Positions 9,941 through 19,082 are shown, counted from the stretch's first letter. The stretch is DNA of 64,000 bases from Mycolicibacterium tusciae (GCF_002086795.1 NZ_MVIM01000008.1:124001-188000); one strand, 5' to 3'. The notes: generated from the letters alone by a model not told the origin. A program made the numbers and translations.

Positions 9941-10726
9941 TCACCGGGACGGCGCGAGGTCGGGATGGTCGCGCTCGTTGAACCGTCGCAACCCTTCGAG
10001 GGTTTCGGCGGCGTAGATGGACCGGCCGAAGCACTCTGCTTCGATCCGCAAGCCCTCATCCAGCGGCCGGCCCTGTCCGGTGCGCGCGGCCTCGAGGTCG
10101 GTACGCAGCGCGGGTTGGGGGAGCGCCGCGATCGTGTCGGCGAGTTCGAGAGCGTGCTGCACGCAGGTGCCGCTCGGCACGACCCGGTTGACGAGGCCGA
10201 TGCGTTCGGCCTCGATGGCGTCGACGACGCGGCCGGTGATGATGAGGTCGATCGCGCGTCGGTAGCCCAGGATGCGGGTAAGGCGCTGGGTGCCGCCGTC
10301 GGCCAGCCCGATGTTCCAGCGGCGGCAGGTGACTCCGAAGGTGGCGTGTTCGTCGGCGATCGCGAGGTCCGTCCAGCACGCCCATTCCAGACCGCCGGCA
10401 TAGGCGACGCCGTTGACCGCGGCGATCGTGGGTTTGTAGATGTGGGTCCAGCGCGACGGGCCGAGGACCCCGTCGTCGGGGCTCGCGTCGACCGGCAGCT
10501 CACCGGCCTGCGCGGCCTTGAGGTCACCGCCCGCGCAGAACGCGGTGTCGCCCGCGCCGGTGAGGACGCCGACGAGGGCGTCGTCGTCTGTGCGAAAGCG
10601 CTCCCACGCGTCGACGAGCTCGCGATGAGTCTGGGGACCAATGGCATTCATGCGCTCGGGCCGGTTGATGGTGATGACGGTGACCGGTCCGCGTTGTTCG
10701 TAGAGCAGGTGCTCGTAGGTGGTCAT
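9941..10726 (-). CDS. Enoyl-CoA hydratase/isomerase (crotonase) family protein
   Basis: 261 residues, crotonase fold. INRPERMNAI, GDTAFCAGGDLKA (oxyanion-hole region), VNGVAYAGGLEWACWTDLAIA and the late LVNRVVP are typical. In this family such proteins hydrate or isomerise acyl-CoA thioesters during fatty acid, sterol or aromatic catabolism; the substrate is not determinable. The ATG at 10726 gives MTTYEHLLYE and overlaps the stop codon of the Rieske gene by 4 nt (ATGA), so the two are translationally coupled and probably serve one degradative step series. Confidence 0.9.
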   Translation of the reverse strand: MTTYEHLLYEQRGPVTVITINRPERMNAIGPQTHRELVDAWERFRTDDDALVGVLTGAGDTAFCAGGDLKAAQAGELPVDASPDDGVLGPSRWTHIYKPTIAAVNGVAYAGGLEWACWTDLAIADEHATFGVTCRRWNIGLADGGTQRLTRILGYRRAIDLIITGRVVDAIEAERIGLVNRVVPSGTCVQHALELADTIAALPQPALRTDLEAARTGQGRPLDEGLRIEAECFGRSIYAAETLEGLRRFNERDHPDLAPSR

Positions 10727-11886
10727 CGCATTCTCGCCAACCGGTCGTCGAGCGTGGCGTGGAAGAGGCCGATCGCGCTTTCGTGGGTGCCGAACTCGAC
10801 GAAGGTGTTGGCCCCGGCGTGCAGGCCCCGTTGTACGCCTTCCGACATGTCGTTGTCCTCGATGCCGCCGTCGTTCAGCAGGTTTCGCGCGTCCTGGGAG
10901 GCCACGGGGTCTTTCGAGGCCCGCTGCATCACTTCCGGGGTGACCATGGCGTAGATCGTGACCGTGGTGTGGTCGATGTCGATCGGGTCGACCGTGATCA
11001 CCAGCACCTGGTTCGGGAACGTCGCCACCATGACGTTGGGGAACAGGTGGTATACGTACGTCACACGATGCCCGACTTCCCACGCCGACTCGGGACGGTC
11101 ACGCAGGCGTTCGATGTTCTTGTAGGGGAACGTGACTCGGGTGTTCGGCCCGAACGATTCGACGACGTTGAGGTCGTCGTACTGGATCGGGTAGAAGGTG
11201 TTCTTGTGGGTGGTGCGAATGTGGTAGCCCTCGAGGAACTGCTCGACGAGGACCTTCCAGTTCATCGCGCGCAACGCCGGCCGCACCGCGACGAGCCGCG
11301 TCGAGTGCACCAACTTGTCCCGCCACGGGCTGCCGTCGGCCAAGGCCGCCATCGCGGCGTCCGCCTGCGGGTGCGGGGTCCCCAGCGGGCCGATCACGAT
11401 CAATCCGTCGACCTCTCGGCTCTCGACCTCGACCAGCCCCCGGGCGGACATGTCCAGGCCGGGAAAGGCATCGGCGTGGGGCACGTGCGACAGCGCGCCG
11501 TCGAGACGGTAGGTCCAGCCGTGATAGCGGCACATCAGTGCCTGCGCACAGCCAGGCCCTTCGACGAGCGCCATGCCCCGGTGCCGGCACGAGTTGCGGA
11601 ACACCCGCGCCGTGCCGTCACGGCCGCGCACCGCGAACAGCGGTACGCCGAAGCTGACCCGCTCGACGTGGTCGCCCGGTTTGGGTAGCGCTGCCGACGG
11701 CAGATAGACGCTCGGGTAGGAGCGCAGCATCTCGAGCTCTTCGGCGAATCGGGTTGGGTTCACATAATTTTCGACGGGCTCGCGCCACGCGTCACCCTCG
11801 TCGGTCGTGCCTGCGTCGATGTGCGCCAGGATGCGGCGGACGACGGTGACATCGTCGGCGACCGACGCCCGTGTCGGGGTGGCCAT
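10723..11886 (-). CDS. Rieske non-heme iron aromatic ring-hydroxylating oxygenase, alpha subunit
   Basis: 387 residues. The Rieske [2Fe-2S] site is C100-R-H102 and C119-RY-H122 in CRHRG and CRYHGWTY. The mononuclear iron site is in FLEGYHIRTTHKNTF (two His plus a distal Asp). These are the large-subunit features of ring-hydroxylating dioxygenases/monooxygenases, which need a separate reductase not found next to it. Substrate unknown. It is the first gene of a two-gene unit with the crotonase gene. A TTGACA/GATACT promoter ends 8 nt before the ATG, so its mRNA may be leaderless. Confidence 0.9.
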   Translation of the reverse strand: MATPTRASVADDVTVVRRILAHIDAGTTDEGDAWREPVENYVNPTRFAEELEMLRSYPSVYLPSAALPKPGDHVERVSFGVPLFAVRGRDGTARVFRNSCRHRGMALVEGPGCAQALMCRYHGWTYRLDGALSHVPHADAFPGLDMSARGLVEVESREVDGLIVIGPLGTPHPQADAAMAALADGSPWRDKLVHSTRLVAVRPALRAMNWKVLVEQFLEGYHIRTTHKNTFYPIQYDDLNVVESFGPNTRVTFPYKNIERLRDRPESAWEVGHRVTYVYHLFPNVMVATFPNQVLVITVDPIDIDHTTVTIYAMVTPEVMQRASKDPVASQDARNLLNDGGIEDNDMSEGVQRGLHAGANTFVEFGTHESAIGLFHATLDDRLARMR

Positions 11887-11894
11887 ACCACGGG

Positions 11895-11923
11895 AGTATC
11901 ACACTCATACTGCTACGTGTCAA
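11895..11923 (-). promoter_or_regulatory. Probable sigma-A promoter with overlapping inverted repeat, upstream of the Rieske gene
   Basis: On the minus strand TTGACA (11923-11918), a 17-bp spacer and GATACT (11900-11895) make a near-consensus promoter. The ATG (11886) lies 8 nt after the -10 element, so transcription could start on or next to the start codon, giving a leaderless mRNA as is common in mycobacteria. AGTAT-N7-ATACT (11895-11911) overlaps the -10 element and could be an operator. Confidence 0.6.
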
Positions 11924-11977
11924 TCAGATCGTGAGATAGCGTTAACATCGTCGGAGACCACGATCACTAGGAGAAAC

Positions 11978-13009
11978 ATGGCCACGGATTCGCCAATGCA
12001 GCTGGGAATGATCGGGCTCGGCCGGATGGGTGCCAATTTGGTACGACGGCTCATGCGCGACGGGCACCGGTGCGTGGTCTACGACATGAACGCCGATGCG
12101 GTGTCCCAGCTTGCCGGTGAGGGCGCCACGGGGACGGACTCGCTGAGCGATTTCGTACAGAAGCTCCAGACCCCGCGCGCGGTGTGGCTGATGTTGCCCG
12201 CCGCGGTGGTGGACTCCACCCTGGAGCAGCTGGTGGATCTCCTGGAAGCCGGCGACGCGGTGATCGACGGCGGCAACTCCTACTACCGAGACGACATCAC
12301 CCGCGCCAAGAGCCTGCTGACCAAGAACATCCACTACGTCGACTGCGGAACCAGCGGGGGGGTGTGGGGTCTCGAGCGTGGCTACAGCCTGATGATCGGC
12401 GGCGAAAAGGAAGTGGTGTCGCGGCTCGATCCGATCTTCAAGACCATCGCGCCGGGGGAGGGCTGTGCCGAGCCGACTCCCAGCCGTACCCGCACCGACG
12501 GCACCGCTCAAGACGGCTATCTGCATTGCGGGCCAAGCGGCGCAGGGCATTTCGTGAAGATGGTGCACAACGGGGTGGAGTACGGGATGATGGCCGCCAT
12601 CGCCGAGGGCCTGAGCATCATCAAGCACGCCGATGCGGGCAAGGTCGACCGCACGGTCGACGCGGAAACCACCCCACTGCGCGATCCGTGGGCCTACCAG
12701 TACTCGATCGACGTCGGTGAGGTCGCCGAAGTCTGGCGCCGCGGGTCGGTGGTCGGATCGTGGCTGGTCGATCTCACCGCCGATGCGCTCGCTCGTTCAC
12801 CCGAACTCGACGACTTCACCGGCCGCGTCTCGGATTCCGGCGAGGGCCGCTGGACGGTGCTGGCCGCGGTGGACGAGGGGGTCCCCGCCCCCGTGATCAC
12901 CACGTCGTTGTTCGAACGGTTCTCCTCGCGTGACCTCGGCGAGTTCACCGACAAGCTTTTGTCGGCCATGCGCAGTGAATTCGGCGGCCACGCCGAGAAG
13001 AAGAACTAG
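11978..13009 (+). CDS. gnd2: 6-phosphogluconate dehydrogenase, decarboxylating (short, Gnd2-type)
   Basis: 343 residues. The oxidative pentose phosphate enzyme converts 6-phosphogluconate to ribulose 5-phosphate and CO2 with reduction of NAD(P)+. It has an N-terminal Rossmann motif (GLGRMGANLVRRL), the substrate signature GTSGGVWGLERG and the catalytic GPSGAGHFVKMVHNG with its Lys. The length is the ~300-340 residue class (Rv1122 type) rather than the ~470-residue class. ATG at 11978 follows AGGAGAAAC; extension upstream would run into the divergent promoter region. It is 5 nt from zwf, as in Rv1122/Rv1121. Confidence 0.94.
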   Translation: MATDSPMQLGMIGLGRMGANLVRRLMRDGHRCVVYDMNADAVSQLAGEGATGTDSLSDFVQKLQTPRAVWLMLPAAVVDSTLEQLVDLLEAGDAVIDGGNSYYRDDITRAKSLLTKNIHYVDCGTSGGVWGLERGYSLMIGGEKEVVSRLDPIFKTIAPGEGCAEPTPSRTRTDGTAQDGYLHCGPSGAGHFVKMVHNGVEYGMMAAIAEGLSIIKHADAGKVDRTVDAETTPLRDPWAYQYSIDVGEVAEVWRRGSVVGSWLVDLTADALARSPELDDFTGRVSDSGEGRWTVLAAVDEGVPAPVITTSLFERFSSRDLGEFTDKLLSAMRSEFGGHAEKKN

Positions 13010-13014
13010 ACATC

Positions 13015-14406
13015 ATGACGTCACCGGCGACCACCCCCGCGGACGTACTGGTGATCTTCGGCATCACCGGAGACCTCGCCAGAAAGATGACCTTCCGGTC
13101 GCTGTACCGGCTCGAACGGCGCAAGTTGTTGAACTGCCCGATCGTCGGTGTCGCGCTTGACGAATGGTCCGAGGCGACGCTGCGTGATCATGCGCGAAGT
13201 TCGATCGAGACCGCGGGCGAGACCATCGACGAGGAGGTGTTCGCCCGTTTCGCACAACGCCTTTCGATGGTGTCGGGTGACTTCGCCGACGCGAACACCT
13301 ATGAAAAGGTGGCTCGGGCCATCAAGGGCAAGCACACGCCGGTGTTCTATCTCGAGATCCCGCCGTCGCTGTTCGGCATGGTCGTCGAAGGCCTGGCACA
13401 CGCCAACCTCACCGATCGGGCCCGGGTGGTGGTGGAGAAGCCGTTCGGCCACGACCTGGAGTCGGCCCGTGCCCTGAACGCCCAACTGCGCAGCGTGCTC
13501 GAGGAGTGGCAGATCTTTCGCATCGATCACTTCCTCGGCAAGGAACCGGCGATGGACATCATGTTCCTGCGGTTCGCCAATTCGGTGTTCGAGCCGCTGT
13601 GGAATCGCGACCGCATCCAATGCGTGCAGATCACCATGGCCGAGAACTTCGGCGTGGAGGATCGTGGCAGCTTCTACGATCCGGTCGGCGCCCTGCGTGA
13701 CGTGGTGCAGAACCACCTGCTTCAGCTGATCGGCCTGTTCGCCTCCGAGCCGCCGAGTTGCGCGGGTGCCGACGGTCTTCGCGACAAGCGGGCGGAGGTG
13801 TTTCGTGCGATCCCGTCGATCGATCCGGCGCACTACATCCGGGGCCAGTACGACGGATACCGGTCCATCAAAGGGGTGCGGCCGGACTCCCAAACCGAGA
13901 CGTTCGCCGCGCTGAAGCTCGAGATCGACAACTGGCGATGGGCCGGAGTGCCGTTCTTCATCCGCGCCGGCAAGGCACTTCCGGTGCGGGCCACCGAGAT
14001 TCGGGTGTTCTTCAAGCGTCCGCCCAAGCTCGCAGTCATGCCGGAGCGGCCCGACCCCAACCAGCTGGTGCTGCGGATCGATCCGAACCCGGGTACCGAC
14101 CTGATCATCCAGGCCAAGGAGCCCGGTGCGAACACCACCCGATGCGTCGATCTGTCGTTGACGTTCGCCAAGGAACTGGGCGAGGCGCCCGAACCCTACG
14201 AGCGGCTGCTGTCCGATGCCATGCGCGGGGACTCCGCCCAATTCGCCCGTGAAGACGGCGTCGAGGAGACCTGGCGCATCGTTCAGCCGCTGATCGAGTC
14301 GCCCCCCGAACTGCAGACCTATGTAGTCGGATCGTGGGGTCCGCCGTCGGTGTCCAAACTCGTTGCGGGATACCCCAGTTGGCGCGAGCCCTGGCTGGAG
14401 TCCTAG
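13015..14406 (+). CDS. zwf1: Glucose-6-phosphate dehydrogenase
   Basis: 463 residues, close to the 466 of Rv1121. It makes 6-phosphogluconolactone and NADPH from glucose 6-phosphate. The N-terminal nucleotide-binding FGITGDLARKM and the active-site signature RIDHFLGKEP (catalytic His, substrate Lys) are both intact, and KPFGHDLESA is the conserved loop. ATG 5 nt after gnd2; the following PaaX-like gene begins directly after its stop. Confidence 0.96.
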   Translation: MTSPATTPADVLVIFGITGDLARKMTFRSLYRLERRKLLNCPIVGVALDEWSEATLRDHARSSIETAGETIDEEVFARFAQRLSMVSGDFADANTYEKVARAIKGKHTPVFYLEIPPSLFGMVVEGLAHANLTDRARVVVEKPFGHDLESARALNAQLRSVLEEWQIFRIDHFLGKEPAMDIMFLRFANSVFEPLWNRDRIQCVQITMAENFGVEDRGSFYDPVGALRDVVQNHLLQLIGLFASEPPSCAGADGLRDKRAEVFRAIPSIDPAHYIRGQYDGYRSIKGVRPDSQTETFAALKLEIDNWRWAGVPFFIRAGKALPVRATEIRVFFKRPPKLAVMPERPDPNQLVLRIDPNPGTDLIIQAKEPGANTTRCVDLSLTFAKELGEAPEPYERLLSDAMRGDSAQFAREDGVEETWRIVQPLIESPPELQTYVVGSWGPPSVSKLVAGYPSWREPWLES

Positions 14407-15201
14407 GTGCCGTCAGCCTCTCGCGCTCAAGTCGCCGACCTGATCGGTGACCGCAGCCTGAGCGCCCGGTCCGTCCTGGCGACGGCGCTCCTCGGCGCCG
14501 ACGAACCGCACCTGACGGTGGGCGAGCTGGTCGGGATCGCTTCGCTGTTCGGTATCAGCGACGGCGCCACCCGCACCTGTCTGTGGCGCATGGTGTCCAA
14601 CGGTGAGCTCACCGGTGACGACGGGATCTACGCGCTGGCCGGGCCGTTGCTCGAGCGTCGGCAACGGGTCGACGAAGCCGCCCGCTACGACAACACCGCG
14701 TTGCTGTGGGACGGCACCTGGGAATTGGCGGTGGTATCGCTGGACCGCCGTTCGGCGGCTGACCGTCTCGCGCTGCGCAAATCCGCGACCGGGCTGCACC
14801 TCGCCGAGTTGCGCGAAGGTGTCTGGATCCGCCCGGACAACCTGGATCCAAAGCGGTTGCCGACGTTGCGTGATGTGCTGGACCGCCAGTGTGTGCACTT
14901 TCACGGTGCTGCCACCGATATCCCGGCTGAGACCGTGAGATCCCTCTTCAACCTTGATGATTGGGCAGCCGACGCGCGACGGCTGACGGTGGCCTTGCAC
15001 GACGAGCTCGACGTCGACGCGGTCCAAACCGAGGACTTCATCCATCAGTTCGCGCTGTCCATCACCGTCGTCCGGCATCTGCAACTCGACCCGCTGCTGC
15101 CCGCCGAGCTGGAAGCCGAGGACTGGCCGGGCCACGAATTGCGCAGCACGTACCGCCAGTTCGACGAGATGTTCAAGCGTCACCTCGCGGGCCGGCGCTA
15201 G
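14407..15201 (+). CDS. PaaX-family transcriptional regulator
   Basis: 264 residues. The N-terminal winged-helix part (residues ~10-75, SARSVLATALLG...LVGIASLFGISDGATRTCLWRM) and the central/C-terminal PaaX domains (WELAVVSLD, RQCVHFHGA, HQFALSITVVRHLQLDPLLP) match the PaaX family, whose founding member represses phenylacetate catabolism in response to phenylacetyl-CoA. GTG start immediately follows the zwf stop codon. Being co-transcribed with gnd2 and zwf1, it may control NADPH supply or simply ride in the operon; no phenylacetate genes are nearby. Confidence 0.88.
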   Translation: MPSASRAQVADLIGDRSLSARSVLATALLGADEPHLTVGELVGIASLFGISDGATRTCLWRMVSNGELTGDDGIYALAGPLLERRQRVDEAARYDNTALLWDGTWELAVVSLDRRSAADRLALRKSATGLHLAELREGVWIRPDNLDPKRLPTLRDVLDRQCVHFHGAATDIPAETVRSLFNLDDWAADARRLTVALHDELDVDAVQTEDFIHQFALSITVVRHLQLDPLLPAELEAEDWPGHELRSTYRQFDEMFKRHLAGRR

Positions 15202-15239
15202 GCGCACCATCCGCTCGGCGGTGAGATTGTTGCCGAGCA

Positions 15240-15285
15240 GACGTCCAAACCCCCCAAATTGTTGCAAAAGAGGGGGTTTGACGTC
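15240..15285. terminator. Bidirectional terminator between paaX-like gene and prpE
   Basis: A long inverted repeat: GACGTC followed by an A3C5-type arm on the left and GGGGGTTTGACGTC on the right, with a one-base bulge and a loop of ~17 nt. It lies between two convergent genes, so it can terminate both. Confidence 0.8.
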
Positions 15286-15300
15286 TTCTCGCGAGAAGTG

Positions 15301-17169
15301 TCAGTCCTTCAGAACGGGTTTCAACGCCTCGAGCACCGCCGGATCCTCGATGGTCGACGGCACCGGCTCGTCGCGGCCGTCGGCGATGCCGCGCATCGTC
15401 TTGCGAAGAATCTTGCCGGAGCGGGTCTTGGGCAGCGCCGTGACGACATCGACGAGCTTGAAACAGGCTACCGCGCCGATGTTTTCACGCACCGCATCGA
15501 TGAGCTCCTCGGCCAGCCGGTCGGCCGACGCACCGGCCTTGAGAACGACGAATCCGCGAGGCACCTGCCCCTTGATCTCGTCGGCAACGCCGATCACCGC
15601 GCACTCCGCGACCGCAGGGTGCGTGGCCAGCACGGCTTCGATCGAACCCGTCGACAAACGGTGTCCGGCAACGTTGATCACATCGTCGATTCGCCCCATG
15701 ACAAACAGGTAGCCATCCTCGTCGAGATAGCCGCCGTCGCCGGTGAGGTAGTAGCCGGGGTGCTCACAGAGATAGGACGCTTCGTAGCGGTCGTCATCGC
15801 CCCACAGTGTCGGCAGGGTGCCCGGCGGCAGCGGCAATCCGATGCAGATCGCACCCTCCTCGCCGGGGTCGCAAGGGGAGCCGTCGACGTGAAGGATGCG
15901 CACGTTGTAGCCCGGCATCGGAACCGTCGGCGAGCCTGGCTTGATCGGCATGGATTCCAGGCCCATCGGGTTGGCGGCGATCGCCCACCCGGTCTCGGTC
16001 TGCCACCAATGGTCGACGACGGGCATGCCCAGCTTCTCCGATGCCCATGCATACGTATCAGGATCGAGACGCTCGCCGGCCTGGAACAGATATTTCATAG
16101 CGGACAGGTCGTAGCGGTCGATGTGTGCGCCGTCGGGATCCTCTTTGCGGATGGCCCGGAGCGCGGTCGGCGCCGAAAACAGCGCCTTCACACCGTGTTC
16201 CGACGCGACCCGCCAGAACGCGCCCGGGTCGGGCGTGCCGATCGGCTTACCCTCGTAGAGCACGGTCGTCGCGCCGAGCATGAGCGGCCCGTACACGATG
16301 TAGGAGTGGCCCACCACCCAGCCGACGTCGGACGCCGCCCAGAAGACCTCCCCCGGCGCGATGTCGTAGATATTGCGCATGCTCCACAACAGGGCCACCG
16401 CGTGACCGCCGTTGTCACGGACGATGCCCTTGGGCTTGCCCGTCGTACCCGACGTATAAAGCACGTACAGCGGATCGGTGGCGGCGACCGGCACCGGATC
16501 GACGGGATCTGCGCCGGTGAGGTCCTGCCAGTCGATGTCGCGGTCCGGTGTCAGCTCGCAGCGGTGACCGTCGCGCTGCACGATCACGCAGTTGCGGGGT
16601 GGGTGCTCCGACATTTCCAGTGCGGCATCGAGCATGGGTTTGTACTCGACTGTCCGGGTCGGTTCGATGCCGCAGGAAGCGGATACTACGACGGTCGGTC
16701 GCGCGTCGTCGATGCGGGTGGCCAGCTCATGGGAAGCGAACCCGCCGAACACCACCGAGTGCACCGCGCCGAGGCGAGCGCACGCCAGCATCGCGACCAC
16801 CGCTTCAGGGATCATCGGCATGTAGATCACCACGCGGTCGCCCTTGCCCACCCCGAGTGCACGCAGCGCACCGGCGAACCGCGCCGTCTTGTCGAGTAGC
16901 TCGCCGTAGGTATAGACGCGCTTCGCCCCTGTCACCGGGGAGTCGTAGATCAGCGCCGGCTGGTCGGCGCGGCCGCCCTCGACGTGACGGTCCAACGCAT
17001 TGGCGCATGTATTCATCTCGGCATCGGGAAACCACCGGTAGAACGGCGGATTGGAGTCGTCGAGGATCTGCTGGGGCTCGCGGGTCCAGGTGACGGCTTT
17101 GGCAGCGTCCGCCCAAAAGGTCGCAGGATCAGAGATGCTGGCTTCGAAGAGTTCGCGATACCCGGCCAT
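15301..17169 (-). CDS. prpE: Propionyl-CoA synthetase (propionate-CoA ligase)
   Basis: 622 residues from ATG 17169. An AMP-forming acyl-CoA synthetase that activates propionate (or acetate) through an acyl-adenylate. Motifs: the P-loop YTSGTTGKPKGIVRD with the downstream GGHAVAL typical of PrpE rather than Acs, SDVGWVVGHSYIVY, WWQTETGW, and near the C-terminus TRSGKILRKTM containing the catalytic, acetylation-sensitive Lys. The N-terminus from YRELFEASISDPATFW and NPPFYRWF aligns well with E. coli PrpE, which argues for 17169 over the longer ATG 17214, since the latter would overlap the divergent gene. Propionyl-CoA is a product of sterol and odd-chain lipid degradation. Confidence 0.92.
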   Translation of the reverse strand: MAGYRELFEASISDPATFWADAAKAVTWTREPQQILDDSNPPFYRWFPDAEMNTCANALDRHVEGGRADQPALIYDSPVTGAKRVYTYGELLDKTARFAGALRALGVGKGDRVVIYMPMIPEAVVAMLACARLGAVHSVVFGGFASHELATRIDDARPTVVVSASCGIEPTRTVEYKPMLDAALEMSEHPPRNCVIVQRDGHRCELTPDRDIDWQDLTGADPVDPVPVAATDPLYVLYTSGTTGKPKGIVRDNGGHAVALLWSMRNIYDIAPGEVFWAASDVGWVVGHSYIVYGPLMLGATTVLYEGKPIGTPDPGAFWRVASEHGVKALFSAPTALRAIRKEDPDGAHIDRYDLSAMKYLFQAGERLDPDTYAWASEKLGMPVVDHWWQTETGWAIAANPMGLESMPIKPGSPTVPMPGYNVRILHVDGSPCDPGEEGAICIGLPLPPGTLPTLWGDDDRYEASYLCEHPGYYLTGDGGYLDEDGYLFVMGRIDDVINVAGHRLSTGSIEAVLATHPAVAECAVIGVADEIKGQVPRGFVVLKAGASADRLAEELIDAVRENIGAVACFKLVDVVTALPKTRSGKILRKTMRGIADGRDEPVPSTIEDPAVLEALKPVLKD

Positions 17170-17212
17170 ATCCCGCACCGTAGCGCGCGACGGGTTCTCT
17201 AGAGTCGGATTC

Positions 17213-18079
17213 ATGACTGCCGAACCGCCGAGGATCGAAGGTGTGCGCAGGTCGTTCGTCGACGCAAACGGAGTGAACTTTCACGTCACCGAGGCTGGTC
17301 CGCCGGACGGCCGTCCCGTCGTCGCGTTGCACGGATGGCCGCAGCACCACTACGAATGGCGCGACCTGCTGGCCGATCCGCCGCCCGGCCTGCGGATCAT
17401 CGCGCCCGACCTGCCCGGATACGGCTGGTCCGGTCCGCCGCCGCACCGCTGGGCCAAGGAGGACGTCGCCACCGACGTGCTTGCCCTGCTCGATGCGCTG
17501 GGTTTGCCCCGCGTCCTGCTGGTCGCCCACGACTGGGGGGCCTATGTCGGTTACCGCATGATCCTGCGGGAACCGGATCGCTTCGACGGGTTCTTCGCGA
17601 TGAATATGGCCCATCCCTGGCAATCGCCGAAGACGGTGTTGCCGCACATCTGGCGGTTCGACTACCAGATACCGCTGGCGGCCTTCGGCGTCTTCGTGCA
17701 ACAACGCACGAAATACGTGGAGAAGGTGATCCTCGGGATCGGGTCCGATATGGATCCCGAGACGAAGCGGCTGTTCGCCGATCGGTTCCGCGACCCGGTG
17801 TGCGCGCGGGCGGCCAGAGACACCTACCGCACGTTTCTGACCCGTGAAATACCGCACAATGCAAGGAATCCCGAGACTCGACGGGCGAGCGTGCCGATCC
17901 GCGTGCTGTTCGGAACCCGCGACCGTGCGGTCGCCTCGTCCATGGTGTCGCCGGACACCGCGAATGCCGACGACTACACGCTGGAAACGGTCGATGCCAC
18001 CCACTTCGTCGCCGACGAGCGTCCCGACCTGGTCCGCAAGAAGCTGATCGCCCTGGCGGAGGAGACGGCTGGCGTTTGA
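17213..18079 (+). CDS. Alpha/beta hydrolase, epoxide hydrolase/dehalogenase-like
   Basis: 288 residues. The fold is shown by HGWPQHHYEWRD (HGxP oxyanion motif), the nucleophile elbow AHDWGAYVG with Asp in place of Ser, a late acidic residue in FGTRDRAV and the catalytic His in DATHFVADERP. An Asp nucleophile together with HGxP points to epoxide hydrolase-type chemistry, but the cap residues were not checked. ATG 17213 is 43 nt from the prpE start on the other strand, so the two share a very short divergent promoter region. Confidence 0.88.
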   Translation: MTAEPPRIEGVRRSFVDANGVNFHVTEAGPPDGRPVVALHGWPQHHYEWRDLLADPPPGLRIIAPDLPGYGWSGPPPHRWAKEDVATDVLALLDALGLPRVLLVAHDWGAYVGYRMILREPDRFDGFFAMNMAHPWQSPKTVLPHIWRFDYQIPLAAFGVFVQQRTKYVEKVILGIGSDMDPETKRLFADRFRDPVCARAARDTYRTFLTREIPHNARNPETRRASVPIRVLFGTRDRAVASSMVSPDTANADDYTLETVDATHFVADERPDLVRKKLIALAEETAGV

Positions 18080-18107
18080 CGTCGCCGTGGCCGGGTAGCC
18101 CGTCACC

Positions 18108-18578
18108 ATGACCGGACCCGCCGCAGTCGACAGCTCGCTGACAGTCAAACGCGACACCACCGCCACCCGCCAGCAGGTATGGGATGTGGTGGCCGACGGC
18201 TGGACCTACTCGCAATGGGTGGTCGGCAACAGCCGCATGCGTGCTGTCGAGCCGAACTGGCCGGCGGTCGGCAGCAAGATCCACCACACCATCGGGATAT
18301 GGCCGGTCGTCATCAACGACGAGACCGAGGTCGAATCCTGCACGCCGCTGGAGGAACTCGTGCTGCTGGCCCGCACCCGCCCGTTCGGGATGGCGCGGAT
18401 CACGCTGCGCCTCCACGACACCTCCGACGGATGCCGCATCGAGATGGCCGAGGTGCCGGTCGGTGGCCCCCTCAACCTGATTCCGCGTCGGCTGGCGTTG
18501 GCCGCGGCGTTTCCCCGTAATCGCGAATGCACGTGGCGGTTGGCATCGCTCGCCGAACGTCGGACACAACCTGCCTGA
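18108..18578 (+). CDS. SRPBCC (START/Bet v1-like) family protein
   Basis: 156 residues with a single SRPBCC domain: VKRDTTATRQQVWDVVADGWTYSQW is the typical first strand and helix, followed by the hydrophobic-cavity strands (GIWPVVINDETEVE, ARITLRLHDTSDGCRIEM). Such proteins bind or transform hydrophobic ligands; no catalytic signature is visible. ATG 28 nt after the hydrolase; probably same transcript. Confidence 0.82.
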   Translation: MTGPAAVDSSLTVKRDTTATRQQVWDVVADGWTYSQWVVGNSRMRAVEPNWPAVGSKIHHTIGIWPVVINDETEVESCTPLEELVLLARTRPFGMARITLRLHDTSDGCRIEMAEVPVGGPLNLIPRRLALAAAFPRNRECTWRLASLAERRTQPA

Positions 18579-18602
18579 GCCTCGGGCTGTCAGGATGGGT
18601 GT

Positions 18603-19082
18603 GTGGTGGACCGCGACCGCGACGAGGACGGCAAGGCCCGCAACCGCCGACCGCGTGACGCGCTCGGCCGTCCGTTACCGCACGGCAGCCAGGGCGTCGC
18701 GCGGATACCCGACGATCTGGATCTCTCCCCGGGCGATTCGTTGACCTACGCCCAGGAACTGCTGGATCAGGGAATGGCGTTTCACGCGCACGAGGTGCTC
18801 GAGGCGGCATGGAAGAACGGACCCGACGACGAGCGGGGGATGTGGCAGGGGCTGGCTCAGCTCGCCGTGGGCATCACGCACATACAGCGAGGCAACACGG
18901 CCGGTGCGGCGGGCGTCTTGAGCCGGGCCGCGGGCCACCTCGACGAGGTAGACCGCCCCGCGCGTCACGATATCGATGTCGACGGGCTGAGCACGTATGC
19001 CCGGGCCGTAATCGGTGATCTCGAGCGTGACATCGGCATCGACGCCGACCGATTGCGGCCACGACTGACAAGAACTACGTAG
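18603..19082 (+). CDS. DUF309 domain protein
   Basis: 159 residues. The DUF309 core (residues ~50-115) contains FHAHEVLEAAWKN and MWQGLAQLAVGITHIQRGN, the conserved His/Glu helix-bundle motif. Function unknown across bacteria. The N-terminal ~35 residues are Arg/Asp-rich. GTG start, 24 nt after the SRPBCC gene on the same strand. Confidence 0.85.
   Translation: MVDRDRDEDGKARNRRPRDALGRPLPHGSQGVARIPDDLDLSPGDSLTYAQELLDQGMAFHAHEVLEAAWKNGPDDERGMWQGLAQLAVGITHIQRGNTAGAAGVLSRAAGHLDEVDRPARHDIDVDGLSTYARAVIGDLERDIGIDADRLRPRLTRTT

Noticed and set aside
13021..14241. 406-residue open frame opposite zwf
   Set aside because: A shadow of a GC-rich gene: His/Arg/Gly-rich translation without motifs, while the other strand has a full G6PD.
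15259..16899. 546-residue plus-strand frame opposite prpE
   Set aside because: Shadow ORF; composition dominated by Arg, His, Gly and no domain; prpE on the other strand is complete.
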